From Croceicoccus naphthovorans (GTDB lineage: Bacteria; Pseudomonadota; Alphaproteobacteria; Sphingomonadales; Sphingomonadaceae), in assembly GCF_001028705.1 (NCBI RefSeq), contig NZ_CP011770.1, positions 1,615,501-1,679,500 of the forward strand: a stretch of 64,000 bases of DNA, read 5' to 3'. Shown here one piece after another: positions 15,189 to 23,674 of the stretch. How positions within the stretch are numbered: the first letter of the stretch is position 1; every line of letters starts with the position of its first letter. The position numbers and the translations under genes are program-made. Below the pieces are notes generated by a model. It was not told the DNA's origin, searched no databases, and saw only the letters and a list, made by a program, of their open reading frames with translations.

Positions 15189-17108
15189 ATGCCCGAATAC
15201 CGTTTCCTGACCATCCCGGCCATCGCCGCCGGACTTTCGATTACACCTGCCGCTCAGGCAGACACGGCTTCGGACGAAATCGTCGTAGCCGCGCTTCGCA
15301 TGCCGGTGGAAATCGACCGTGTCGCATCGTCTGTAACCGTGCTCGACCTTGATGAGATCGAGGCTGAACAGCCAATTTCCATTACCGACATTCTGGTCCG
15401 CACCCCCGGCATCAGCATGTCCCGCAACGGCGGCTATGGTGCGGCCACGTCACTGCGCGTGCGCGGTGCCGATGCGGGGCACAGCGTTCTGGTCATCGAC
15501 GGCATGCGCCTTTCCGATGCCTCCACCACGGACGGCGGCGCCGATTTCGGCGGCCTTTTTGCCGACGACATCGAACGGATAGAAATCCTGCGCGGTCCGC
15601 AGTCGGTACTGTGGGGAAGCAATGCCATCGGGGGCGTCGTTAACGTCGTCAGCGCCCGTCCCGACGCGCCGCTGGAAGGGCGCGTTGCGATCGAAGGCGG
15701 ATCACGCAATACGCTGAGCGCCCGTGCCGGAGCAGGCGGCCGCAGCAAGGCTATCGACTGGCGCATCGCGGGCAGCACGTTCACCACCGACGGCATTTCC
15801 GCCCGCGACACGGGAACAGAGCGCGACGGATACCGTCGCCAATCGGGCAGCGGCACGTTGACGGCAAGGCTCACGCCGAACCTTTCGCTCGACCTGCGCG
15901 GATACTATGCGAGCGGGCGCAATGATTTCGACGGATTCTCAGGCGACAGCCGAGCCTACGGACTGACCGAAGTATGGTCTGCCTATTCCGGGCTGAAAGC
16001 GGCCTTTCTGGACGGGCGCTTCAACAACCGCTTCGCCTTCATCGAAAACCGGACGGATCGCGACAATTTCGATCCCGATCGCACGGTCCGCGCACAAACC
16101 TTCGATGCGCAGGGCCGAACGCGGCGTTACGAGTATCAGGGCGGACTGGACATTTCCGATGCCATCGACGTGGCATTCGGAGCGGAGCGGGAGGAACAGC
16201 GGATGCGAACCGCATCGCCCCGCAATACTACCGATCCGGTCAGCGCAACGCGTGCACAAGCCGATATCGACAGCATCTATGCACAGGCGCGCGTGACACC
16301 GGCGCAAGGGTTCACGGCCGAAGGCGGCGTTCGTCACGACGACCATTCGCTGTTTGGCGGCAATACGGTTGTCAGCCTTGGCGCCAGCTTCGCGCCCGGA
16401 GATGGTGGCACCGTCGTGCGCAGCAATTATTCGGAAGGGTTCAAGGCGCCTTCGCTCTACCAGTTGTTCACGCAATACGGATCGGAGGATCTGCAACCTG
16501 AACGCGCAAAGGGGTGGGAAGCCGGGATCGAGCAGCGTCTGGCCAATGACCGCGCCTTCGTTTCCGTCACCTATTTTGAGCGGAAAAGCGAAAACCTCAT
16601 CGATTTTGCCTATTGCCCCACCACCGGCACCCCGCCCGTGCAGTGCTTCATTCCCGGGACCGAGGTGGAACGGTTCGGATACTACGCCAACATCGACCGC
16701 AGCCGTGCCCGTGGCGTGGAAGTAGCCGGTTCCGCGCAGTTCGGCCCGGTCTTCGCAAACGGCAATGTCAGCTGGATCGACGCGGAAGACCGGAGCGTGG
16801 GAGCGAGCGAGGGCGAACAACTGCCCCGCGTTCCGCGCTATCTTGCCAACGCAGCGCTCGGCTACGCAGCGTCTGCAGGGCATTCGTTGTCCCTTGCCCT
16901 TCGTTACGCGGGCAAGAGCCTCGACCGGTCGGGCGGGATCATGCTCGGCGATTACTGGCTGACGGATCTACGCGCCGAAGTGACATTGGCAGAGAGCCTT
17001 TCGCTCTATGGGCGGGTCGAGAACCTTTTCGATACCGATTACGCGACGGCAAGCGGGTACGCCGCGCTGGGCCGCAGCGCCTATCTCGGCGCAAGGGCCC
17101 GTTTCTGA
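15189..17108 (+). CDS. btuB: TonB-dependent vitamin B12 receptor
   Basis: A 639-residue outer-membrane transporter. A signal peptide (about 1-24, ending TPAAQA) is followed by a TonB box-like DEIVVAA, a plug domain (SVTVLDLDEIEAEQPISITD... LRVRGADAGHSVLVIDGMRLSD), and a beta barrel ending ...GARARF with terminal Phe. The VLVIDGMRLSD and RIEILRGPQSVLWGS segments are typical of BtuB. Control by a cobalamin riboswitch makes a corrinoid ligand likely. The ATG at 15189 is chosen because the signal peptide starts there. Its TGA overlaps the next ATG. Confidence 0.93.
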   Translation: MPEYRFLTIPAIAAGLSITPAAQADTASDEIVVAALRMPVEIDRVASSVTVLDLDEIEAEQPISITDILVRTPGISMSRNGGYGAATSLRVRGADAGHSVLVIDGMRLSDASTTDGGADFGGLFADDIERIEILRGPQSVLWGSNAIGGVVNVVSARPDAPLEGRVAIEGGSRNTLSARAGAGGRSKAIDWRIAGSTFTTDGISARDTGTERDGYRRQSGSGTLTARLTPNLSLDLRGYYASGRNDFDGFSGDSRAYGLTEVWSAYSGLKAAFLDGRFNNRFAFIENRTDRDNFDPDRTVRAQTFDAQGRTRRYEYQGGLDISDAIDVAFGAEREEQRMRTASPRNTTDPVSATRAQADIDSIYAQARVTPAQGFTAEGGVRHDDHSLFGGNTVVSLGASFAPGDGGTVVRSNYSEGFKAPSLYQLFTQYGSEDLQPERAKGWEAGIEQRLANDRAFVSVTYFERKSENLIDFAYCPTTGTPPVQCFIPGTEVERFGYYANIDRSRARGVEVAGSAQFGPVFANGNVSWIDAEDRSVGASEGEQLPRVPRYLANAALGYAASAGHSLSLALRYAGKSLDRSGGIMLGDYWLTDLRAEVTLAESLSLYGRVENLFDTDYATASGYAALGRSAYLGARARF

Positions 17109-17515
17109 TGCTTGCGCGTACCAGCAACGGGCCATCGGTCGTGGTTTGCAGCACGTGCCGCCTGTCTGCCGACCGGCGGGACGACGACGGCGGGCAGCGC
17201 GGCGGTGCATTGCTGGCCGCGCAATTGCGAGAATTGCAAATAGCGGAAAGCCGCTACGCCCGCATCGCGATCGAGGAAATGGCCTGCCTCTTCGCCTGTT
17301 CGCGCCATTGCACCATACATGTTCGCGCGCCCGGCAAGATCGGTTACGTGCTTGGCGATTTCGCACCAGACGGCGAAAGCGCGCGGGCAATTCTGGACTA
17401 TGCCCTGAACCACGACGCCAGCGCCGAAGGGCAGGTGCGCTATGCCGACTGGCCCGAGGGCGTGAAGGGACACTTCATCGTGCGCGTTCCTCCCGAAGGG
17501 GGAATCGTGACATGA
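17108..17515 (+). CDS. DUF1636 metal-binding-type protein of cobalamin clusters
   Basis: A 135-residue protein with cysteines in VCSTCRLS (residues 14 and 17) and in CLFACSRHCTI (about residues 60-68), the arrangement of a thioredoxin-fold [2Fe-2S] ferredoxin-like protein. DUF1636 members recur in cobalamin gene clusters, but their job is unknown. It overlaps btuB (TGATG) and cobT (ATGA), so it is made together with both. A role in redox or cobalt handling is inference. Confidence 0.8.
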   Translation: MLARTSNGPSVVVCSTCRLSADRRDDDGGQRGGALLAAQLRELQIAESRYARIAIEEMACLFACSRHCTIHVRAPGKIGYVLGDFAPDGESARAILDYALNHDASAEGQVRYADWPEGVKGHFIVRVPPEGGIVT

Positions 17516-18528
17516 CCTTCTTCGCCACTGCCGACGCCTTTACCGATGCCCTTCACAGCCTGCCCGCGCCGGACCTGTCCGCCAGTGCCGCTGCAGAAGC
17601 GCGGCAGGCGCAACTGACTAAGCCCGCCGGTTCGCTGGGTCGGCTGGAAGAGATCGCCGTTTTCATGGCGCAGTGGCAGGGCAATCCGCGCCCCAGGGCC
17701 GACCGGATCGCAGCGGTGATATTCGCGGGCAACCATGGCTGCGCCGTGCAGGGGATCAGCGCCTTTCCGCCAGAAGTCACCGAGCAAATGGTAGCCAACT
17801 TCAGAGACGGAGGGGCTGCAATCAATGCGCTGACCCACGCCTGCGGCGCGAGCCTAGACGTCATCGCGCTCGATCTTAACCGCCCCACGGCTGACATCTC
17901 GTATGGTCCGGCGATGTCCGAAGGGGAATGCCTGGATGCGCTGAACAGCGGCGCGGCAGCCGTTTCCGGTGAATGCGATCTGCTTTTGCCCGGCGAAATG
18001 GGCATCGGCAACACGACTCCCGCCGCGGCGCTTTGCGCGGCCAGTTTCGGCGGCGGCGCGGCATCCTGGGTCGGGAGGGGCACGGGCGTCGACGACGCTA
18101 CGTTTGCTCGCAAACGGCATCTGGTGGCCAGAGCGCTGGTCCTGCACGAGCAGCATTGCACCAGCGCTTTCGAAGCTCTGCGGCGGTTGGGAGGACGCGA
18201 GATCGTGGCCATGGCCGGTGCTATGCTGGCCGCGCGACAGAAGCGGATTCCGGTCATGCTTGACGGGTTCATTGCATGTTCGGCCATTGCCCCGTTGGCA
18301 CGCGAAGTACCGGGGATCGTCGATCATTGCCTTGCCGCACATCAATCCGGCGAAGGTGCGCATGGCCGCTTGCTTGCTGCCTTGCGCCTCCAACCCCTGC
18401 TCGCGCTGGACATGCGGCTGGGCGAAGGATCCGGTGCAGCGGTTGCCGCCCAGATCGTAAGATCCGCGCTTTCGGCGCATGACCGGATGGCGACTTTTGC
18501 CGAGGCGGCCGTGGCCGGTGTGCCATGA
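17512..18528 (+). CDS. cobT: Nicotinate-nucleotide:dimethylbenzimidazole phosphoribosyltransferase
   Basis: Makes alpha-ribazole 5'-phosphate, the lower-ligand nucleotide of B12, from nicotinate mononucleotide and 5,6-dimethylbenzimidazole. The 338-residue length is standard. Motifs include LTKPAGSLGRLEE at the N-terminus, FAGNHGCAVQGISAFPPEVT, and GEMGIGNTTPAAAL in the middle of the active site. Called cobU in Pseudomonas denitrificans nomenclature. It is coupled by ATGA overlaps to DUF1636 and to the phosphatase gene. A large unrelated-frame N-terminal extension is rejected. Confidence 0.95.
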   Translation: MTFFATADAFTDALHSLPAPDLSASAAAEARQAQLTKPAGSLGRLEEIAVFMAQWQGNPRPRADRIAAVIFAGNHGCAVQGISAFPPEVTEQMVANFRDGGAAINALTHACGASLDVIALDLNRPTADISYGPAMSEGECLDALNSGAAAVSGECDLLLPGEMGIGNTTPAAALCAASFGGGAASWVGRGTGVDDATFARKRHLVARALVLHEQHCTSAFEALRRLGGREIVAMAGAMLAARQKRIPVMLDGFIACSAIAPLAREVPGIVDHCLAAHQSGEGAHGRLLAALRLQPLLALDMRLGEGSGAAVAAQIVRSALSAHDRMATFAEAAVAGVP

Positions 18529-19097
18529 CTTCGCTTAAACTTCATCTCATGCGCCACGGTCCGCCGCTGCGACCGGGGCTTTTGCTTGGTCATGGCGACG
18601 AACCGGCCGTGCCCGGCTCCCAGGCATTTTTGGTTTCCCGGTCGAAGGCGCTGCACTTCGATGCGGTCGCAACCTCCGATCTCGAAAGGGCCAAAGCCGG
18701 AGCAGCTGCCATCGCACGAGCCCGCGGCATCGCGTTCGCATTGGATCCGCGCTGGCGCGAGCTCCACTTCGGTGCGTGGGACGGGCTGGATCCGGCCGCG
18801 ATTGAACAGGGCCAGTTGCAAAGCTTTTGGTCCGACCCCGATGCCAACCCGCCGCCCAGCGGAGAGAGATGGGGCGAGCTCAAAGAGAGGGTTTCTTCCG
18901 CGATTTCCGCGATCGGCGGATCGACCCTCGTGGTCACGCATGGCGGTGCCATGCGAGCGGCCATATCGGTTCTGACGGGCCTTGATCATCGCGGTGTATG
19001 GGCGTTCGACCTGCCATACGGTGCCGTCGTCTCCCTGCGTATCTGGCGCGAATCTGGCGCGAAGATGACGCGGGCGCGCCGCTGTCGGGACAGGTGA
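18525..19097 (+). CDS. cobC: Histidine phosphatase, probable alpha-ribazole-5'-phosphate phosphatase
   Basis: A 190-residue phosphoglycerate-mutase-type phosphatase with the catalytic LMRHG (residues 8-12), a second-site WRELHFGAWDG, and THGGAMRA with the second histidine (near 147). Position between cobT and cobS indicates removal of the phosphate from alpha-ribazole phosphate or adenosylcobalamin phosphate. Starts at ATG within the cobT stop (ATGA). The substrate comes from context; histidine phosphatases as such are broad. Confidence 0.85.
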   Translation: MTSLKLHLMRHGPPLRPGLLLGHGDEPAVPGSQAFLVSRSKALHFDAVATSDLERAKAGAAAIARARGIAFALDPRWRELHFGAWDGLDPAAIEQGQLQSFWSDPDANPPPSGERWGELKERVSSAISAIGGSTLVVTHGGAMRAAISVLTGLDHRGVWAFDLPYGAVVSLRIWRESGAKMTRARRCRDR

Positions 19098-19110
19098 CGG
19101 GACTGCGAAC

Positions 19111-19821
19111 GTGAAATCTCTCGTCATCGCCTTTCAGTTCATGACCCGCATACCGCTGCCCGCGGTCAGTGCGAATACCCATGACGCCGGCGCTGCAATG
19201 CGGTGGTTTCCTGTGACGGGCGCGGTCATCGGCGCAGTCGTCTGGGGCGCAGCTTTCGCGGGCCAGTCGGTCGAACCGTTGCTTGCCGCTCTTCTGGGAG
19301 TTGCCGCGTGGGCCGCGATCACCGGCTCGCTGCATCTGGACGGTCTGGCTGACGTGGCCGACGCGGCCGGGGCCTCGCACAAGGACCCGACGCGCCTGTC
19401 GGCTGTCATGGCCGATCCGCATGTCGGCAGCTTCGGTGTCGTTGCCATCACAATGCAGCTTGTGGCCAAGCTGATCCTGCTGTCCCTGATTGCCGAACGC
19501 GGCGGCCTTTGGGTTCTGCCCGCGATCTGCTGCGCGGCAAGGATCGGTCCGCTCGCCTGGGCACTGCTGCTGCCGCCTCTTCACAAGGGAATGGGCACGA
19601 TGTTCGCCGCCGCCACAGGTTGGCATCACCTTGCTATCTGGAGCGTACTTGCCGCGGCAATGGCTTGGTATCTACCTTCGCTGGTGGTCGCAATTCCCGC
19701 CATCGGAGCTTGGGCATTGTGGTGCCGATCCCGCCTTGGTGGCATCTCGGGCGATAGCCACGGCGCTGGGATCGAGATTGTGGAGACGACCCTGCTGCTG
19801 GCATGGGTGGCAATGTCATGA
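19111..19821 (+). CDS. cobS: Adenosylcobinamide-GDP ribazoletransferase
   Basis: Inner-membrane enzyme that joins adenosylcobinamide-GDP to alpha-ribazole (phosphate), the final assembly of B12. The 236-residue protein begins with FQFMTRIPLP, has several membrane helices, the acidic motif GSLHLDGLADVADA (Asp residues about 73-80) and MADPHVGSFG. The GTG start at 19111 is 13 bp after cobC. Its stop overlaps the next gene by ATGA. Confidence 0.94.
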   Translation: MKSLVIAFQFMTRIPLPAVSANTHDAGAAMRWFPVTGAVIGAVVWGAAFAGQSVEPLLAALLGVAAWAAITGSLHLDGLADVADAAGASHKDPTRLSAVMADPHVGSFGVVAITMQLVAKLILLSLIAERGGLWVLPAICCAARIGPLAWALLLPPLHKGMGTMFAAATGWHHLAIWSVLAAAMAWYLPSLVVAIPAIGAWALWCRSRLGGISGDSHGAGIEIVETTLLLAWVAMS

Positions 19822-20801
19822 ACGATGGGTTCCGCTGGCACGGTGGCAGGCTTGATGACGCGCGTGCGCAATTTGGGGATGGCGACCTGCCGTGGCTCGA
19901 TCTGTCGACCGGGATCAATCCCGTAGCCTGGCCAATGCCAGAGCCTCTGCGGTTCGATTGGCAGGCCTTGCCCGCACCATCGTCTCTCGCCCGACTGGAG
20001 GAGGTCGCGGCCCGGTACTTCGGCGTTGATCCGGCGCTGTGCTGCGCGGTTCCGGGCAGCGAAATCGGCTTGCGCCTGCTTGGAAACCTTATCGATCTTC
20101 CGGGCCGATATCTGCCGCCTTGCTATCGCACCCATGCAGAAGTCTTTGCAGTCAGCAAACCGGGCCAGATCGGCCATTGCGAGAGCAAGGCAGACGCCCT
20201 GCTGACAGCCAATCCCAACAATCCGGACGGTCGCGTCGTGGAGCACGAGACGCTGCGCAAATGGCTCGGCGATCAGGAGGCAATGGCCGGATGGCTCATC
20301 GTTGACGAGGCATTTGCCGACCCTGCACCGGATACGAGCGTGGCCGGTCTCGTGAGCAATGAGCGAAATCTTGTCGTCATGCGTTCGTTCGGCAAGTTTT
20401 TCGGGCTTGCTGGCGTCCGGCTTGGCTTCGCCATCGCGCCTCCGCCTATTACCGCCGTGCTTCGGCACCTTCTGGGAGAATGGCCGATCTCGGCTCCCGC
20501 GATCGAGATAGGGACCAAGGCTTATGCGGATCGTGGTTGGATCGCCGCGACACGTGCAAATCTTCCGCTGCGAGCAAGGGCTCTGGACGAAGTCCTGTTG
20601 GCACACGGGCTTGTGCCGACTGGCGGCTCTCCGCTATTCAGACTGGTCGAAACGGAACGGGCCGGCGAGCTGTTCGAACGGTTTGCGCGCCACCAGATTC
20701 TGACCCGCCCGTTTTGCGATAACGATCATTGGCTCCGCTTCGGCATCCCTGCCGATCGCACGGCTCTGGATCGTGTCCACACGGTGCTGGCCCATGGCTG
20801 A
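19818..20801 (+). CDS. cobD: Threonine-phosphate decarboxylase
   Basis: A PLP-dependent enzyme (class I/II aminotransferase fold) that decarboxylates L-threonine phosphate to (R)-1-amino-2-propanol phosphate, the linker arm of B12; it is CobC in P. denitrificans naming. The 327-residue protein has an N-terminal HGG-RLDDA-like start, DLSTGINP, ANPNNPDGR and the PLP lysine in RSFGKFFGLAGVRLGF. An ATG at 19803 is possible, but the ATG at 19818 overlapping the cobS stop is preferred. Its end overlaps cbiB by 8 bp. Confidence 0.92.
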   Translation: MNDGFRWHGGRLDDARAQFGDGDLPWLDLSTGINPVAWPMPEPLRFDWQALPAPSSLARLEEVAARYFGVDPALCCAVPGSEIGLRLLGNLIDLPGRYLPPCYRTHAEVFAVSKPGQIGHCESKADALLTANPNNPDGRVVEHETLRKWLGDQEAMAGWLIVDEAFADPAPDTSVAGLVSNERNLVVMRSFGKFFGLAGVRLGFAIAPPPITAVLRHLLGEWPISAPAIEIGTKAYADRGWIAATRANLPLRARALDEVLLAHGLVPTGGSPLFRLVETERAGELFERFARHQILTRPFCDNDHWLRFGIPADRTALDRVHTVLAHG

Positions 20802-21729
20802 ACCGGTGGCATTCACGGCAATGGCGCTTGATGCAGCATTAGGGTGGCCCGCATGGCTCTATCGGCGCATAGGCCATCCGGTGGGAGCATTTGCCCGCGT
20901 GATCGACGCGGGGGCGCGTCGATGGAACAAGCCGCATGGCACGCCAAACATGCGCCGCATCGGCGGTGCAGCGACGCTCGTGCTGGTCATGGGGTTTGCA
21001 GGCGCCGGAGCATGGGTATCCGAACTGATCGCAGCATACATTTTAGGTTCCTACAGTTGGCTCGCTACTGCGATCCTCGTCTTTCCGGCAATCGCACAAC
21101 GCAGCCTGCTGGATCATGTCCGGCTTGTTCTTGTCGCGCTTGAGAACGGCGACCTTGAGCGAGCACGGTGTGCCGTCGCGAATATCGTGGGGCGTGACAC
21201 CGCCGAACTGGACGAGGCGGCCGTATCGCGTGCCGCAATCGAAAGCCTTGCCGAAAGCTTTTGCGATGGTGTGGTCGCGCCCCTGATCTGGCTGGCGTTG
21301 CTGGGACTGCCGGGCATCTGGGCTTTCAAGGCCCTCAGCACCGCAGACAGCCTCATCGGACATATCGAGGAACCGTGGCGTGACTTCGGCTGGGCCGCGG
21401 CAAAGTGCGACGATCTGGCAAACTGGCTGCCTGCCCGCATCGCAGGCGCCCTCATCTGTCTGGGCGGTGGCGGCGGCTGGCGCATAATGCACCGCGATCG
21501 TGGCAAGCACGCATCGCCCAACGCCGGATGGCCCGAAGCGGCCATGGCGGGAGCGCTGGGCATAACGCTGGCCGGGCCGATCAGCTACGACGGCGTCCGC
21601 TACGAGAGGCCCGTCATAGGCCAAGGCTTGCAGGCAGGCGCCCGGCATCTGCGTAAGGCAATCGGTATCTATGTCAGGGCATGTGCGCTGCTCTGGATCA
21701 TCGCAGGAGTATCGGCATGGCCGGGTTGA
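20794..21729 (+). CDS. cbiB: Adenosylcobinamide-phosphate synthase
   Basis: Integral membrane enzyme that attaches the aminopropanol linker to adenosylcobyric acid; it is CobD in P. denitrificans. The 311-residue protein has the N-terminal ALDAALGWP...RRIGHPVGAF pattern, the segment RSLLDHVRLVLVALENGDLERAR...VGRDTAELDEAAVSRAAIESLAES with key conserved residues, and DGVVAPLIWLALLGLPG. The preceding gene makes its aminopropanol substrate. Overlaps cobD by 8 bp and cobQ by 13 bp. Confidence 0.93.
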   Translation: MAEPVAFTAMALDAALGWPAWLYRRIGHPVGAFARVIDAGARRWNKPHGTPNMRRIGGAATLVLVMGFAGAGAWVSELIAAYILGSYSWLATAILVFPAIAQRSLLDHVRLVLVALENGDLERARCAVANIVGRDTAELDEAAVSRAAIESLAESFCDGVVAPLIWLALLGLPGIWAFKALSTADSLIGHIEEPWRDFGWAAAKCDDLANWLPARIAGALICLGGGGGWRIMHRDRGKHASPNAGWPEAAMAGALGITLAGPISYDGVRYERPVIGQGLQAGARHLRKAIGIYVRACALLWIIAGVSAWPG

Positions 21730-23174
21730 TGTTGCAGGGCACGGGGTCCGATGTCGGGAAAACGGTGCTGGTCGCGGGGCTATGCCGGGCCTTGGCCAAT
21801 CGCGGAATATCGGTCCTACCGTTCAAACCGCAAAACATGTCCAACAACGCCGCAGTGACGCCCGAGGGGGGAGAGATCGGACGCGCACAGGCGCTGCAGG
21901 CGTTCGCCGCGCGCGTTAAGCCACATGTCGACATGAATCCCGTCCTGCTGAAGCCGCAGGCAGACCGAACATCGCAAGTCGTGGTGCATGGGCAGGTGCG
22001 CGGCACCTTGGGCTCTTCGTCATTTCGCGAAGCGCGCGGGCATCTGCTGGGCGCTGTAATGGAAAGTCATGCCCGCCTTTGCGCGCGCTGCGATCTGGTA
22101 ATCGTCGAAGGTGCAGGTTCACCGGCAGAGATCAACCTGCGCGCAGGCGACATCGCCAACATGGGTTTTGCGCGAAAAGCAGGTGTTCCCGTCGTTCTGG
22201 TGGGCGACATTGATCGCGGCGGAGTAATCGCCGCATTGGCCGGAACGAAGGCCGTGATCGCGCCTGAAGACGAAGCAATGATACGCGGCTTCATCATCAA
22301 CAAGTTCCGCGGCGATCCGGCGCTATTCAACGATGGCTATGCCGCCATAGAGGAACTGACGCGCTGGCGAGGTTACGGCGTGGTTCCGTGGCTCGACAGG
22401 GCACATCACCTGCCCAGTGAGGATGCGGTGGTATTAGAGCGCGCGGCAGGGCCAACCCCCAGACGAAAGCGTATAGCTTGCCCGATCCTGCCGCGTATCG
22501 CGAATTTCGACGACCTCGATCCTCTGAAATCCGAACCCGGGGTCGAATTGACAATGATCCCGCCCGGAACTGCGATTCCTGTCGCCGACCTGATTGTTCT
22601 GCCCGGATCCAAGGCCACGATCGCCGACCTCGCCTTCATCCGCGATCAGGGTTGGGACATCGATATCATCGCCCACCACCGGCGTGGCGGCGCAATCCTG
22701 GGAATATGCGGAGGTTACCAGATGTTGGGCCGCAAGATCAGCGATCCCGACGGGGTCGAGGGGTGCGTGGCCGATGCCGATGGAATTGGGCTTCTGGACG
22801 TCGAGACCGTCCTCTGCGCAGAAAAGCGCGTCATGCAGGTTAGCGGCAAGGCTTTCGATGCGACTTTCGACGGTTACGAGATACACATGGGCCGCACCAC
22901 GGGTCCCGATACCGCCCGACATTTCGCCATGCTGGGCAATGGGCGCCCCGACGGTGCGCAGAGCGCCGATGGAACGGTAATCGGAACCTATTGTCACGGC
23001 ATGTTGGCTTCGGGCGCATTGCGGCAGGTTCTGCTGGCATGGATCGGTGCGCGATCCCACGGCGGCGAACACGGCAGTCGGGTCGACACGGCGTTGAACG
23101 TCATTGCTGAGGTCCTTGAGAATTCGCTCGATATCGACGGGCTGATCGCCTTGGCACGGGGTCCAGGCGCGTGA
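21717..23174 (+). CDS. cobQ: Cobyric acid synthase (glutamine hydrolysing)
   Basis: Amidates the b, d, e and g side chains of adenosylcobyrinate a,c-diamide. The 485-residue protein has the N-terminal P-loop-like LMLQGTGSDVGKT, KPQNMSNNA and MNPVLLKPQADRTSQVV, then VEGAGSPAEINL. The glutaminase domain carries the nucleophile in GICGGYQMLG (near Cys338) and a late His in GTYCHG. AGGAG precedes the ATG at 21717. Its end overlaps cobU (GTGA). Confidence 0.96.
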   Translation: MAGLMLQGTGSDVGKTVLVAGLCRALANRGISVLPFKPQNMSNNAAVTPEGGEIGRAQALQAFAARVKPHVDMNPVLLKPQADRTSQVVVHGQVRGTLGSSSFREARGHLLGAVMESHARLCARCDLVIVEGAGSPAEINLRAGDIANMGFARKAGVPVVLVGDIDRGGVIAALAGTKAVIAPEDEAMIRGFIINKFRGDPALFNDGYAAIEELTRWRGYGVVPWLDRAHHLPSEDAVVLERAAGPTPRRKRIACPILPRIANFDDLDPLKSEPGVELTMIPPGTAIPVADLIVLPGSKATIADLAFIRDQGWDIDIIAHHRRGGAILGICGGYQMLGRKISDPDGVEGCVADADGIGLLDVETVLCAEKRVMQVSGKAFDATFDGYEIHMGRTTGPDTARHFAMLGNGRPDGAQSADGTVIGTYCHGMLASGALRQVLLAWIGARSHGGEHGSRVDTALNVIAEVLENSLDIDGLIALARGPGA

Positions 23175-23674
23175 GCAGTCTGCTTGTCCTTGGCGGCGCA
23201 CGATCGGGCAAAAGCCGGTACGCCCAGCAACGCATCGAAAGAAATGCCGGCGAGCTCGCCTTTATCGCGACGGCGCAACCGCTCGATACCGAAATGAAAC
23301 AACGCATAGAGCGTCACCAATGTGACAGGGGGCCCCGCTGGCATACCATCGATGCTCCTATCGACCTGGTGAATGCAATCGCTGATGCGGATCGGCACGC
23401 CGACGCAATCCTCGTCGATTGCGTGACCTTATGGCTTTCAAACCTGATCCTGACCGACAGGCCGGTTCCGGCAAGGGAGCTATGCGAAGCCATCTCACAA
23501 TCAAGGCGCCCGGTGGCGCTGGTCTCTAACGAAGTCGGTTGCGGTATCGTACCTGAGAACAGTCTTGCCCGCCGTTTTCGAGACGAAGCTGGACGGCTAA
23601 ACCAACAGATAGCTGCCAGCGCCGACGAAGTAGTCATGATTGTAGCGGGATTGCCGTTAATCCTGAAACCTTGA
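23171..23674 (+). CDS. cobU: Bifunctional adenosylcobinamide kinase / guanylyltransferase
   Basis: Phosphorylates adenosylcobinamide and transfers GMP to give adenosylcobinamide-GDP for CobS; named cobP in P. denitrificans. The 167-residue protein has the P-loop GGARSGKSRYAQ (residues 8-19), ERHQCDRGPRWHTID with the guanylylated histidine, DCVTLWLSNL, and LVSNEVGCGIVPEN. The GTG start lies in the cobQ stop. It is the last gene of the rightward unit; a non-coding stretch with an IS remnant follows. Confidence 0.95.
   Translation: MSSLLVLGGARSGKSRYAQQRIERNAGELAFIATAQPLDTEMKQRIERHQCDRGPRWHTIDAPIDLVNAIADADRHADAILVDCVTLWLSNLILTDRPVPARELCEAISQSRRPVALVSNEVGCGIVPENSLARRFRDEAGRLNQQIAASADEVVMIVAGLPLILKP

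Noticed and set aside
17008..17511. Long in-frame extension of cobT
   Set aside because: It is the out-of-phase reading of btuB and DUF1636; the ATG at 17512 overlaps the previous stop.
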